Part shown: piece after piece, positions 21,033 to 31,830 of the stretch | Layout: the number at the start of each line of letters is the position of its first letter | Numbering within the stretch: the first letter of the stretch is position 1 | DNA from: Taxillus chinensis | Taxonomy: Eukaryota > Streptophyta > Magnoliopsida > Santalales > Loranthaceae | Direction of reading: 5' to 3' | Assembly: GCA_023512835.1 (NCBI GenBank) | Contig: CM042085.1 | Location: forward strand, 47,850,189 to 47,914,188 | DNA length: 64,000 nt | Translations under genes and position numbers: made by a program | Notes under the pieces: generated by a model | Databases searched by the model: none | Told to the model about the DNA's origin: nothing | Seen by the model: only the letters and a program-made list of their open reading frames with translations

Positions 21033-22789
21033 TGTAAGGACCCGTACCTTGAGTTGGTCGGTTTTGCCTCCCGAGTAGAGTTTTCTAGATTTTGACCTAG
21101 TAAATGGACTCCAATGAATTCACGTGCAAAAGGAAAGATGCTTAGAATGGTGTCCTCTATCTACCACAGAAGTTTCAGGCCAAATGGACATGTATGTGAG
21201 GTGCACGTGATATGGGTCCAATTCACGTGCAAGTGTAATTGTCTTCTAAATGATGCAAGGAGGCTAGGGGTGAAGTTTCGAGAGCATTTGGAGTCCATAT
21301 GGAGGTGCACGTGAATTGGGGAATTCACGTGCAAATTGGCGTGCAGCTTATTTTTGCATGGTTCCCTTGGTTTTGACATTCTAAGGAACTTTTCCAAAGG
21401 ACCATGTTGAAATTCTGAGTATTTTGGCCTATATGGGTGGAAAGGTGCTAACTTGTGTGATCAAAACTACGTCGTTTTGATCCTGGGGTTCACTTAATCA
21501 AAACTACGTCGTTTTGATAGTGGGAGGCCTATATAAGGAGGAGAAGCCCCCTGTTTTAGGTTTAGGGTTTGTTGCTCCACCGCCCGTCGGTAGAGAGAGA
21601 GAGGGAAGGAGAGCTCCCGGTTTGCCGCCGGGCGTCTTGCGTGGGTGGTCGGTGCTTCGTGGGTGGACGGCGTTCGACGTGGGATCGGGACATTCTTTGT
21701 GTTGTTGCGTTTTCCTTGAGGTAGGGATTCGTTCTTCCTAAATCCTCCTCTGTCCTAGGGTCCTAGGGCGTAATATGAGATATCTGATATATTATTTATA
21801 TGTAAATTCATATAGGTGTGACCTCCTATATGAATGTTGGCTCTCGGTGGCGTTTTGGTGTGATTTATGAGGTTGGGTGGTTAGTGCATGTTAAGTGTTT
21901 GATAAAATACCGGTGTGGATATGCCCGTATGAATATGCCCGTGTGTATGCTCGTAACGTGTTTGAAATAATGCCCGTAAGGCTATGATATTATGTGTTTG
22001 GAATAATAGTGTGTGGTGGGTTTGTGAGCCCGTGAATATATGCATGCTAAGTGTTCGACGTTATTCCCGTGTGACTAAACATATTAAGTGTTTGATATTA
22101 TGCCTGTATGGCCTGCTGCGTGTTTGCTTGTACACCCGGTGGGCGGGAAGCCCGGGACTGTTTTGTGGAACCCGGTGGGTGGAAGCCCGGGACTGCTTTG
22201 TGGAACTCGGTGCAGGGGAAGCCCGGGGAACAGTTTTTGTGGAACCCGGTGGCTGTGGAAGCCCGGGATCGATTTTGAAACCCGGTGGCCGTGGAAGCCC
22301 GGGAGTGTTTATGTACCAGCCCATGTATGATTGTGTTTCTTTGTTATAACCGTAACTATATCTGGTGGAATAATTGTATCACGACACAAACACTTGTACA
22401 CAAGGTATGTAGATGTTAGGTGCATGGGATGGGTTGGGGAGACATGATCCCTATTGAGCCGTGGTTGCTCACCCCTCCTACCATGTTGTTTTCTTTACGG
22501 GAACCTACAGGCGTTAGGTGGGACCCCAAGGTGGAAGACCTTATTTATTTTATTTATGTTATTTTATTATGGGAAGCGATGTAACCCCAATGGGGATGGA
22601 TTGAAAAGAAGACTTTGTATTAAAGATCGATTTGGTTTGTGGATTTCTTGTTGGACCGTACTTTTCTTGAATGTGTTGTGAATGTTTAAAATGTTCAGTC
22701 CTTGGTTTGTATCCTAACCCTTTGCCCTCCGTATGGGTGAATGGGGAGTCACGTACCGGTTTCCTCGGGTTGGAAATCCGGGCGTGACA
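21033..22789 (+). repeat. TE-C 3' LTR
   Basis: 1757 bp, TGTAAGGACCCG...GGCGTGACA, ending directly at the gap. Palindromes at 21460-21481 and 21497-21518, TATA at 21529-21536, telo-box after it, minisatellite at 22134-22310. It differs from the 5' LTR mostly where one of the two reads CAG or CTG. Confidence 0.94.
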
Positions 22790-23289
22790 NNNNNNNNNNN
22801 NNNNNNNNNNNNNNNNNNNNNNNNNNNNNNNNNNNNNNNNNNNNNNNNNNNNNNNNNNNNNNNNNNNNNNNNNNNNNNNNNNNNNNNNNNNNNNNNNNNN
22901 NNNNNNNNNNNNNNNNNNNNNNNNNNNNNNNNNNNNNNNNNNNNNNNNNNNNNNNNNNNNNNNNNNNNNNNNNNNNNNNNNNNNNNNNNNNNNNNNNNNN
23001 NNNNNNNNNNNNNNNNNNNNNNNNNNNNNNNNNNNNNNNNNNNNNNNNNNNNNNNNNNNNNNNNNNNNNNNNNNNNNNNNNNNNNNNNNNNNNNNNNNNN
23101 NNNNNNNNNNNNNNNNNNNNNNNNNNNNNNNNNNNNNNNNNNNNNNNNNNNNNNNNNNNNNNNNNNNNNNNNNNNNNNNNNNNNNNNNNNNNNNNNNNNN
23201 NNNNNNNNNNNNNNNNNNNNNNNNNNNNNNNNNNNNNNNNNNNNNNNNNNNNNNNNNNNNNNNNNNNNNNNNNNNNNNNNNNNNNNNNN
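22790..23289. other. Assembly gap (500 N)
   Basis: Exactly 500 N, a conventional placeholder of unknown true size. It follows TE-C's 3' LTR directly, so the rest of TE-B and any target duplication are hidden or lost. Confidence 0.99.
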
Positions 23290-23600
23290 TCTACGGGGGA
23301 GAAAATATCTTTATAGGGTAAACAACTATCTTTATAGTTTCCTATAAAGATAGACGACGCTGAATTTCTTTACGCCGGAAAGGTCTACTGAGAGGATTGC
23401 ACAATCTACGGGGGAGAAAATGCTTTATAAATTATTCGAGTAATACCCCCCGTATATGTCTCATGACCTGTTTCCTGGCTGTCTATTCGAGGGGGAGCCT
23501 TTCATTGAGAGGATCGAATGATCTACGGGGGAGCCTAAGCTTTATCTATTACCTCAGTAATAACCCCCTAATATGTCTCAGATACTCTCTCCTCTAAACC
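23290..23600 (+). repeat. Three ~116 bp tandem repeats next to the gap
   Basis: TCTACGGGGGAG recurs at 23290, 23403 and about 23520. Each copy is followed by a CTTTAT block, a run of C with GTATATGTCTCA-like text, and a GAGAGGAT block. The first unit is partly rearranged (a short inverted CTATCTTTATAG stretch). The array probably continues into the gap. Confidence 0.7.
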
Positions 23601-24653
23601 TTTACTTCCGGATCTGACTGGACATGCCTTGTTGAAACAGAATTGCGGCATGCTTGGATGTATTTTTTTTCATCAACCATGCATTTTAATCGGATAATCA
23701 ATTGCTTGCTTTTGACATGTGTCCACTTCCTCATTTTTCACTCATGAATCCTAGTTTGGTCAAATCATATGATTTTTAATTAATCTTAGCTACGTCGTTC
23801 AGCAGGACGGTTTCGTTATGTTGACCTATATGAACTTATGTATTTATTATCTGACATATGCCCTGATTCAGTCACATTGATCATTCTCTAGTATGTATAT
23901 GTCTATTTCATTCTTTGTAATGCATAAGTTCTACTACTCATTAGTTTGGATTATATAGCTCTTCACTGACTATTTTCTCCTATCCGTACTAATCCTTGCC
24001 TATTAAGCTTTTGTACTTTTAGCTTATTTTTGTGAAGCTACAGGTTCAGATTTTCTTTGCACCCTTATCAATAAATCCAGTCCATAGTCTTGGATTTGAA
24101 GTGTTGTGGTACTTCTCTTCTCTTCGACTTATTGATAGCAAAGGAATCTACTTTTCTCTCACCGCCCTCTGTTACTACGGACACGGTCTACTTTTCATTC
24201 GGATACTCGTTACTCGACTATCACTGATTCCGGATGATTGTCGGTTCGTTCCTCCGGACTCCTGACACTGTCAAATTACGATAATCCATGTCTTATTTTA
24301 TATCGCGTGCTTTTGAGGAGGATTAATGATGATTCATTAAATGCATGTCTTGGGATGCACGCACTTCCCCTGGAAGGCAAACAGCTGTTATCCTTACTTG
24401 GTCATGCCATCTCCACGTCATCTTTTAATTCGGAGGCACACCAATATCAAGACTAATGACATCAGCCTGTCAAGCGGTCTATTGTTTCACTCGCCAACTT
24501 CCTAGACCCGCTGACATTCACGGACTCGGTCTTATATATTCTAGTCATTCCTGCGAAGCACGAGTGTTACCCTTTTCAAATCCCTAAAACTCTCGTTGCT
24601 CCTTCAATCCCTAAGACCTCGCCCTCCCTCTCGCCCTTCAACTTTCATCTACA
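23601..24653 (+). promoter_or_regulatory. Unassigned AT-rich stretch, then promoter of the C48 ORF
   Basis: 23601-24480 shows no gene, repeat or recognisable LTR, only short open frames. Near its end, TATATAT (24534-24539) lies about 115 bp before the ATG at 24654. Between them is a CT-rich leader with no upstream ATG that I noticed. This looks like a core promoter of its own rather than an LTR promoter. No telo-box or paired palindrome is present. Confidence 0.45.
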
Positions 24654-27308
24654 ATGGCACCCAGAACCTCTCTTTCCGGCGTTAATCCCGGCCATCTGGT
24701 CAATTAGAGCGCTGTCTCCAACCCTCCGGATTGGTTTTTCCATATTCGCCCTCTTCTAGAAGCCTCTCACATACTCGACTTGATCTCCAATCCTGTCGAT
24801 CTTCTTATAGACGACATTCTCGAGTACTACCAACGGATCCGCTGTACCACCGACTCTATCATATCCTATGTTCGCGGTGAATCCATCCTCATTACCCCCG
24901 ACGTTCTCCGCGCTGCTTTTAATCTACCCCCTGGTGAACCACAGCGCCCCGATGCCGATCCCATGGCAGCTTCTAGGGGTTGCACCTATAAAGGCAAGGA
25001 ATACAAGGTGAAGTCCTTCCAAGGTTGCTATCGCTGTATGGCGATCATACTGAGTCAATGTTTACTGGCTCGCACTTCCGCTCTGGACTCTATTCCGTAC
25101 GATCTTCTTCTGGCCATGTACGGCGTTTTCGAAGGTCTTCTGATGGACTGGGGGACGTTTTTGTTCCGACTGCTGCAGACTGGACCCAAGAACCATTCCT
25201 TCGGGCGCATCCTAAGCATTGTCTTTCGGCATCTTCATTCGGACCATTTCACCCGCTCTAACGCTGTTCCTTTTCCTCCGGCTTATTATCTTCGCTATAT
25301 TACGCCTGATGGGAACATGACAGCCCGCCGTCCCTCTGTAGCTCTCCGCATTCTCCCTGCCCCAGAACAACAAGGCAGTTCTGTTGGTGACCCCTTCGAC
25401 AGCCACGCCCCTGACGTCAGCTCTGCTCACCGATCCTCCCGGATTCGGTCCATTGCTGCACCCTCCATCTCTCGGGCCTCCCAGGACAGCGTCCGTGCCG
25501 AACCCTCCGAGGTTGCGGGGCCATCTCAGCGCAGTGTCCCTAGAGCTGTTTCCTCAGCCCTTTCTGCTGCGGATGTCTCCACTCCCTCCACTTCCGCTGT
25601 TGCTGGCGCGGTTGATACTGCCATTGCTGATGTCCTGGAATCTATTCCGGAAGCTCCTTTGCCTCCCCTACCTCAACCCCGCGATTACCTTGACCATCTC
25701 TCCGCCGACACCTTAACGGACCTTTGGCTCCGTTTCAACCTTGCCCACACCGCCTCCATTCCTGACACCGATCTCCGGGTGTTTTACACTCGCCATACTC
25801 AATCCCCGGAGACAATGATCATCTGGAATTTGGACCAAGGCTTTCTTACGCCGGCCTCCATTCCAGATGTGCCATTCCCCTGCTAAGGCTGGACCTTCTT
25901 CTCCTGCTGTTGACATTCCCATTGTTGACCTATCTAGTCAAAGCGGGTCCGCTGCTCCGGATGCCCCTTCTGCTGCTGCTGCTGATACTCCTGCGGACTC
26001 CTCTGCCGAGTGCACTCCTGCTCCTGTTCATGCGGGGGAGTCCTCCAAAGCTCCAGAGTTGGCCCTTGGGCGTGCTTCTTTCGACACGGTCCACTCCGAC
26101 GCTGTGCTCTCCGCCCAGCTGGACCGCCACGCCCAAGCTCAAAGCGCCCAAATATCCGCCATCGCCGCCAAGGTTGATGCTCTTGGCGCCCAACTCCTCT
26201 CCGCCCTTACCGACTCCTCCACCTCCATGGAACAGAAGATGGACCTAGTCGCCTCGTCCGTCCATTCCTTGTCTACCTCCTTCACGGACCTGGCGCACAC
26301 GATGGCTCGCCCTCCCGTTGCTCCCTGGCGATCTGCCAAACCGGGGGAGAGAGTGTCATCTGATCCTTCTGCTCCTCCTGCATCACATTCATCCACTCGT
26401 GCTGAGAAGCGGCCTGCCTCTTCATTGCTTCAGGGAGTTCAAATTCCCAAATGTAGCCGCTTCTCTCAGCCAAGCTCCTCGACTGCAGCTCTTCCTCCAT
26501 CCTCTCCATCCGCAGCTGACACCTTCCTCCCATCATACATGGCGTGTGACCCTCTTGATGTGGACGGAAGCGTGCGTAAGGCAATGATTTCCTATGCTGC
26601 GTCTACTGCCGAGAGAAGATGTCTCTCTGACCCGTACCCCTTCTCCCCGGATGACATTCAGACCCTTTGTTCGGAGAAAGGCCTCTTTACAACAGATGAC
26701 ATTGACAACTTCTCTAGGGCTGCTAAAATGGAGATGAGGCTGTTTCCATCTTTGTACAAGGACAGCCACTTGTTTGAAGTTCTGCAATGCTGGAATGAGG
26801 GCTATCTTCCTAGTGTAGATATCATTCAGTCCTTTATCGATGGAACTGATGAGGATAGCAAGCCATGGAGAACTCTCTCAACTATCCTCATTCCGTACCG
26901 GATCATGTCGCCACATTTCATGATGGCTGTCTTCATGATTTAGTCCAAACAGATGATTCTGATTTATTCTATCAGATTGTAGAGCAGTATGTAAGAAAGA
27001 ATCAATGGGAACCACTGTGTCTCAGGTTGACTGAAGCTGTGAAGAAAGCCGGATTATATGAAAAGTTGGGCATCACTCCTTTGAGACCAACTGAGAAGCT
27101 GAAGGCGACATTCTGGGGCAAGAAGCAAGTGCCACAACAGCCAGATGGAGATAGCTGCGGGGCCTTTGTCTGTTACTTCATCAAGTCATTCTTAAGTGTG
27201 GACAAATCTTGGAGTCAACACACCACTTATTCGATGAAGCAAACAATGGATCTTAGAGAGAAAGCAGCAACAATGATCTTCAAGTATAGTAAGCCTTATG
27301 TACCTTAA
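24654..27308 (+). pseudogene. Plant-transposon-type protein with C48 (Ulp1) peptidase domain, decayed
   Basis: Start ATG 24654 (MAPRTSLSGVNPGHLVN), then an in-frame TAG at 24705. The N-terminal part (to about 25330) has SYVRGESILITPDVLRAAFN and LPPG, resembling the putative plant transposon domain found in many plant mobile-element proteins. A long Ser/Pro/Ala linker follows. Frame changes occur near 25870 and 26930. The C-terminal part is Ulp1-like: TILIPYRIMSPHFMMAVF carries the catalytic His (Trp after it replaced by Phe), and QQPDGDSCGAFVCYFIKSFL carries the Gln and catalytic Cys. The middle Asp is not readable across the frame break. Ulp1-family enzymes cut SUMO-like conjugates; the substrate here is unknown. 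Confidence 0.72.
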
Positions 27309-27451
27309 TGAAAATCTTGTATAAAGGCTGAATTGTATTCTGTTGCTGATAAATGAAAATGGTTGTGATGTGTATTCTGTACGCTATCTTTTTGCGCTGC
27401 TTACCAGATCAGATTACAAAGGGTTTGGGCATATTTATAATTGGGGGAGAT
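27309..27451 (+). promoter_or_regulatory. 3' flank of the C48 ORF with polypurine tract
   Basis: 143 bp between the stop and the LTR, ending in TTGGGGGAGA (27441-27450), which abuts the LTR as a retroelement polypurine tract does. This places the peptidase ORF in the last internal position of an LTR element. Confidence 0.65.
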
Positions 27452-28629
27452 TATTGGATCAAGCCCAGAATTTGGATCATGCTGATAAAGCCCTATGTAA
27501 TTTGATTTGAGATCTTTTGTGTTCCTTTGATCATTGCAGAAGATATGTTATTAATCTGGAGATACACTCGTGAGAGCAAAGCTAAGGACAGGATACATAA
27601 TCTTGATCCGGACAAGAGTGAGTGTCGTTAAACACTTGGTAAATAACCAAGTCACCAATACATGCGGAATAAGGACCCGAGTCTTTATTCGCATGGAGTA
27701 AGGAAACCAGATGCGGAGTAAGGAATCCGGACCACTCACTTATGCGGAGTAAGGATGTGGTAGTACGGAGTAAGCCATCCGATCCTTTAGACTCGCACGG
27801 AGTAAGGAACTTACATACGGAGTAAGGAACTTACATACGGAGTAAGGAACTTACATGCGGAGTAAGGAAGCACTGATACGGAATAAGCACTCCGACCTTC
27901 TCATTCACACGGAGTAAGGAAGCGTTGACACGGACTAAGGATTCCAGTACCAAATAGATACGGAGTAAGCAACCACTGACACGGAGTAAGGTTCCGAGCT
28001 TCATTAGCAACGGAATAAGGAAAATTACACCGGACCAAGAAGATGCTACTTCAACTTACCGCATTTAAAGTTATCAGCTCGTGGTGTCCCGATGTAAGAC
28101 AAACTCATTGAGAACCTGAAGAATCTTACACGTCGATCACCCGGATATGTGGACACAACTTTAATTATACTTGGGAACTCACAAAGGCACTTATACTCTT
28201 CAAACCCAAGATCTTGAGCTCCACAAACCACAACAGTCAAGGCAGAGAGATTACCGAAGAATAGTTAGTGCTGAACGCATTCTGGAACTTCAAGTTCCAA
28301 GGTTGTCTCTTAGGAATGTTTGTATAAATATTCATACTTGTACATTAAAAAAGGTGTGCGAGCGAGCCTGAATCAAACCTGTGTATACACAAGAGTTCAA
28401 AGACATAATATAAGCTAGTGTGTGAATCCTTTTGTAAACAGAGTGTAAGAGAGTCTTACTTCTATTTTGTTGTATTTATCTTTTGATAATAAAACAAAAT
28501 ACTTCCACTATCTGGTTATCTTCCGCAGTGATTCTATCACTAACTAGATAAGTGTGTGTGTCATAAGAGAATAGAAAGAGTTTCGATAAGAGCTTATTCA
28601 CCCCCCCTCTAGGCTCCAAGGGACCATCA
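27452..28629 (+). repeat. SIRE-like LTR downstream of the C48 ORF
   Basis: About 1178 bp. It begins TATTGGATC (probably from TGTTGG) after a polypurine tract, and ends TATTCACCCCCCCTCTAGG ... GGGACCATCA. The terminal block matches the end of TE-F's LTR (TATTCACCCCCCTCTAG ... GGGACCTACA), so the two are related Copia-type LTRs. A minisatellite occupies 27660-28040. It is followed by TTGCATATCAG, a possible decayed primer site, so it could be a 3' LTR of the upstream element, a 5' LTR of something downstream, or both. Confidence 0.6.
27660..28040 (+). repeat. Minisatellite CGGAGTAAGGA in the SIRE-like LTR
   Basis: About eighteen degenerate units around ACGGAGTAAGGAAC, spaced from about 19 to 40 bp. 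Four successive copies at 27810-27870 are nearly perfect (ACTTACATACGGAGTAAGGA). Variants read GGAATAAGG and GGACTAAGG. Confidence 0.8.
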
Positions 28630-29039
28630 GCTTGCATATCAGTAAAACAAACTCAAGAATACTAAAACCAGTAGAAACAGTGTAGGAGTGGTGCATTTGT
28701 GACCCTAGAAGCCTTAAATCTGTAATTCAAACCTCAAAAGCAATTTCTGCATCATCAAACTTTAATTTCTATAGCTTTATTATTTAGAAAATCATAAAAA
28801 TTAGTTCACCATTTGTAAAATTCTAAAACTGTCTGCTAAAACATTTTATACGACTTAAGTAAATTAGTGATTTGATAAAAAGTCAGGAAACCTGGTTAAT
28901 CCCTGTGGTTCGGCCCCCCTACTTGCTGCTATATTAAGAAGTAACAATAAGGGAATTTAAATTATCATTTGAAGTACATGATTAAACGACAATAGTTGCA
29001 CTATTGCAGTGAAGCCGAATTTCTGTTTATCACATTCCA
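28630..29039 (+). other. Unassigned leader-like stretch
   Basis: 410 bp, AT-rich, with no gene. GTCAGGAAACCTGGTTAATC and CCCTGTGGTTCGGCCCC at about 28880-28920 resemble blocks common near LTR ends or leaders of plant retroelements, but I cannot place them in a family. It leads into the next ORF at 29040. Confidence 0.35.
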
Positions 29040-30446
29040 ATGGCTATTCCATTAGCTGCTGCTTCTCACTCCCGCTCCCTAACAACTGAAGAAGCAAACT
29101 TTGTTGCGAATAAGGTAATTGAAAAACTGACTGCTTCTGGGGTATTAAATGTTGCACCTGTCATGCAAACTTTTGAAGAACGGATCACTACACTGGAAAG
29201 TGGCATGGAGAGACTGCGAAATGAAGTGGAGCTATCAGACCTTACCATGGACAAAGTCCAGAATGAAATGGCGTCTCTCATGAGTGTAAACTCCACTGGA
29301 TTTAGACATTTGGAGGAACACTGTGAAGACCTAAAGGGGGCTTATAAAAGGCAGTTTGAAGGTCTCAGCACGACCATGGGCACTATTCTCTCTCAATGTC
29401 ATCACCTGGCTCATGGAGAGATTTCCCTAACAATTAAGCCTCCACACAAACTCTCAGAGGACAGGCCTACACCCATACCAGTCAAAGATCCTACCACTAC
29501 TTCGGAGCCTATTCCTACTGACACTCAACCACCCGCTCCTCTGCCTTAAACCACTGCCACTTATGCCCGTGGAAGGAAGCGAACTTACAAGGCACCAATA
29601 CCTTCAAATTTTGATGATGACAATGTACCTATCAGCTCGCGAATCAAGAAGAGACCAACTCCTCCCTCTGGACCCTCAACTCAGCCTAGTTCCTCTACTC
29701 AGCCAACACCTTAACCACCTATGCCATCTTCCCCGACCAAACCTTCCTCGGCTCTGATAGCCCAACAACCGCTGAAGCTAACCATCGGTGCCAATCCAGC
29801 CATACTACAAGACTTTAATGATTATGTAGATGACAATGGCCCTGACCACACATGTGGGTATGAAGTCCCCTTTAATGACCGGGATCTTGGGGAACTTCTC
29901 TTGGACGACTGCGAAATGGACTTTGTTGAAATGAATCAGTTCGTCTTCGCCTAGAAGTCTTGTCTAGCCAAACTACTCTCAAATGTGCATTACAATACCC
30001 GGATGGAAATATATGTACCCCTTGTCAAGGCCTAGCTATATGACGATGCCACCTTGGTGGAATTTATCAAAGGCCACCAATACGGATGCTCCTTCTATGC
30101 ATGGAATGAGGTCAATCTTGTCCTTCTTCCTTTCTTAACCAAATCTCCTCATTAGTTATTACTGCAGATCGAACTCATCAACCAGCAAATCCTCATCTTT
30201 AACTTCCTGCCTACCACGCCTATCAAGCACAGACGAGAACAACTCAACCAGTTCAATCGTGCTCTCACCTGCATCACGTAATCTGGGCGTGGCTGTAGGG
30301 GTATGCCTCTTACCAAGCCAATGATGATCTCCAGGGTGAGTTAAGGTGTCCCTCCTCAGGCTGATCCTCATAGTTGGACTGCTTTGTCTGCTTCTACATT
30401 CATGTCCTGACAACCATCGGTCTTCCTGCCCTGACGCCTAAATACT
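29040..30446 (+). pseudogene. Second C48 (Ulp1)-like ORF relic
   Basis: Start MAIPLAAASHSRSLTTEEAN (ATG 29040). A helical, coiled-coil-like region follows (FEERITTLESGMERLRNEVE) to about 29400. Then comes a Pro/Thr-rich basic linker (GRKRTYKAPIP). The frame stays open from 29040 to about 30280 except for five stops (29547, 29712, 29952, 30030, 30154). Four fit CAA/CAG to TAA/TAG change, and the one after SPH fits TGG to TAG. NLVLLPFLTKSPH then LLLQIELINQQILIFNFLP matches the His and middle regions of C48 peptidases. After a frame change near 30290, LDCFVCFYI (Cys at 30380-30382) matches the catalytic Cys segment. It is not functional as it stands. Confidence 0.6.
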
Positions 30447-30464
30447 AGTATCTGTGCAACCATG

Positions 30465-31830
30465 TGTAATGACCCGTGTTTTGGGATGTGAGGAGTTAGT
30501 CACAGTTATGTCTTTTGGGTGGCAATTTTCTGGTTTTTGGGAGTTTTATTCCCACACACTTTAGCTAGAACACCTTGTTTACTGATAAGCAAGCATGAGG
30601 CAAGAGTTGAGCTTAAGAGGAAGCTTTTAGAGGTTGCATGTGACAATGCACGTGACAATGGCTTTGTCATGTGCAGTGCTGTTTTTGCATGGGAGCCTTC
30701 CAGACCTAGTTCTAAAGCTTGTGGCCAAATCCTAGGGCAATTGGAGTTTGCATGCGACAATGGTCTTTGTCACGTGCAGCCATGTTTTTGCACCATCTTC
30801 TTCATTTTGTCATTCTGATAATCTTTTCCTAAAGGACCATGTTTCGAATTGTGGGTATTTTTTCTTGTGTGGAAGCGGAATGGTTAATACATGTTTTATT
30901 TATCAAAACTATGTCATTTTGATGGTGGGTTTCAGTTATCAAAACTACGTCATTTTGATGATGGGTTTCACTTATCAAAACTATGTCATTTTGAAAAGTG
31001 AGGTGTCTATATAAGGAGGAGGAGCTCTCTTTGTTTTAGGTTTAGGGTTTTTGTTGTCAGCCGCCGCAGAGGGAAAGAGAGAGAGAGTTCCTGATCGTTG
31101 CTGCTGGGTTGACTCGCGTGGGTGGACGACATCTAGCGTGGGAGCAAGAGTAAGGAGGATCTTCCTGAGGTAGGGGTTCTGTATCTTCTGGTATCCATTC
31201 CAGGGTTAGGCCCTGTGGTAGATGAATCATAGATTGTTATTGTTATTATATATATATATATATGTAAATCTATATAGGTGTGACTTCCTATATGGATGTT
31301 AGCCTTCAATGGCATATTTTGTTTGGATATGATGTTGAGTCCGGGGTCGGGGGATTTCAGGTTTGATCTCGGGCGAGAGGACCCTGGGGGCCGTTGGGGT
31401 GTCTGCGCTGTTTGTTCTATGGTTGAGATTGTTAGAGTTAGTCCTGCGGTAGGACCGCGTGGGCAAACCTTAGAGTTTCTAGGGTAGTTATGTCGATATG
31501 AAAATTATGTTTGATAAGATAACTATGTGGATATGATAATTATGGATTGTGTGTGGATTGTTGGATGCATGCGTATATCTAATGTGCTATGAATGTGATT
31601 ATGTGTGCTATGTGGTTATGATAGCCTATGTGGATGTGGAGCCTGTGTGGCTGTGGTTATGGAAGCCTGTGTGATTGTGGATGTGGAGCCTGTGTAGCTG
31701 TGGCTGTGGTTGTACTTGCCCTTGTGGCTTGTTTGTATTGACATATTTTTAAATGTTGATTATACCTGTTTATATATGTTGGAAGTATAGGATTTGATGA
31801 AGCTGCCAAAATATAGTCTAAGTCTAGATA
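30465..31830 (+). mobile_element. K-type chromovirus LTR, 5' part
   Basis: Begins TGTAATGACCCGTG, a variant of TE-C's TGTAAGGACCCG, and continues with G-box motifs, palindromes, TATA box, telo-box and donor CCTGAG|GTAGGGGTTC (GT at 31170). A GTGTGGATGTGGAGCCTGTG minisatellite (about 31615-31710) follows where TE-C has its array. It is homologous to 1-535. It then passes into TCGTAG arrays. No LTR end, primer site or coding region of this element is seen, so it is a solo or interrupted LTR. Confidence 0.7.
30902..31050 (+). promoter_or_regulatory. K-type LTR promoter: three palindromes, TATA box, telo-box
   Basis: Palindrome copies at 30902-30923, 30938-30959 and 30974-30995 (arms ATCAAAAC and ATTTTGAT, cores TATGTC or TACGTC), spaced 36 bp. 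CTATATAA is at 31007-31014 and TTTTAGGTTTAGGGTTT at about 31034-31050. The arrangement is that of TE-C with one extra palindrome and some arm decay. Confidence 0.7.

Larger units (their letters stand above)
13744..22789 (+). mobile_element. TE-C: Ty3/Gypsy chromovirus (Tekay/Del type), complete
   Basis: 5' LTR 13744-15500, primer site, gag, protease, RT, RNase H, integrase, chromodomain, polypurine tract (21020-21032), 3' LTR 21033-22789. Both LTRs are 1757 bp, start TGTAAGGACCCG and end GGCGTGACA. TE-C is inserted into TE-B. The 5 bp before it are CATCTC-like, but the 3' flank is lost in the gap, so the target duplication cannot be tested. TE-C is a separate family from TE-A but in the same lineage. 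Confidence 0.94.

Noticed and set aside
22733..23347. Open frames running through the first N gap
   Set aside because: N runs contain no stops by definition; no evidence of coding.
24780..25886. Independent single-exon host gene
   Set aside because: The frame continues into a linker and C48 domain with stops and shifts, upstream of a polypurine tract and LTR; a mobile-element relic explains it better.
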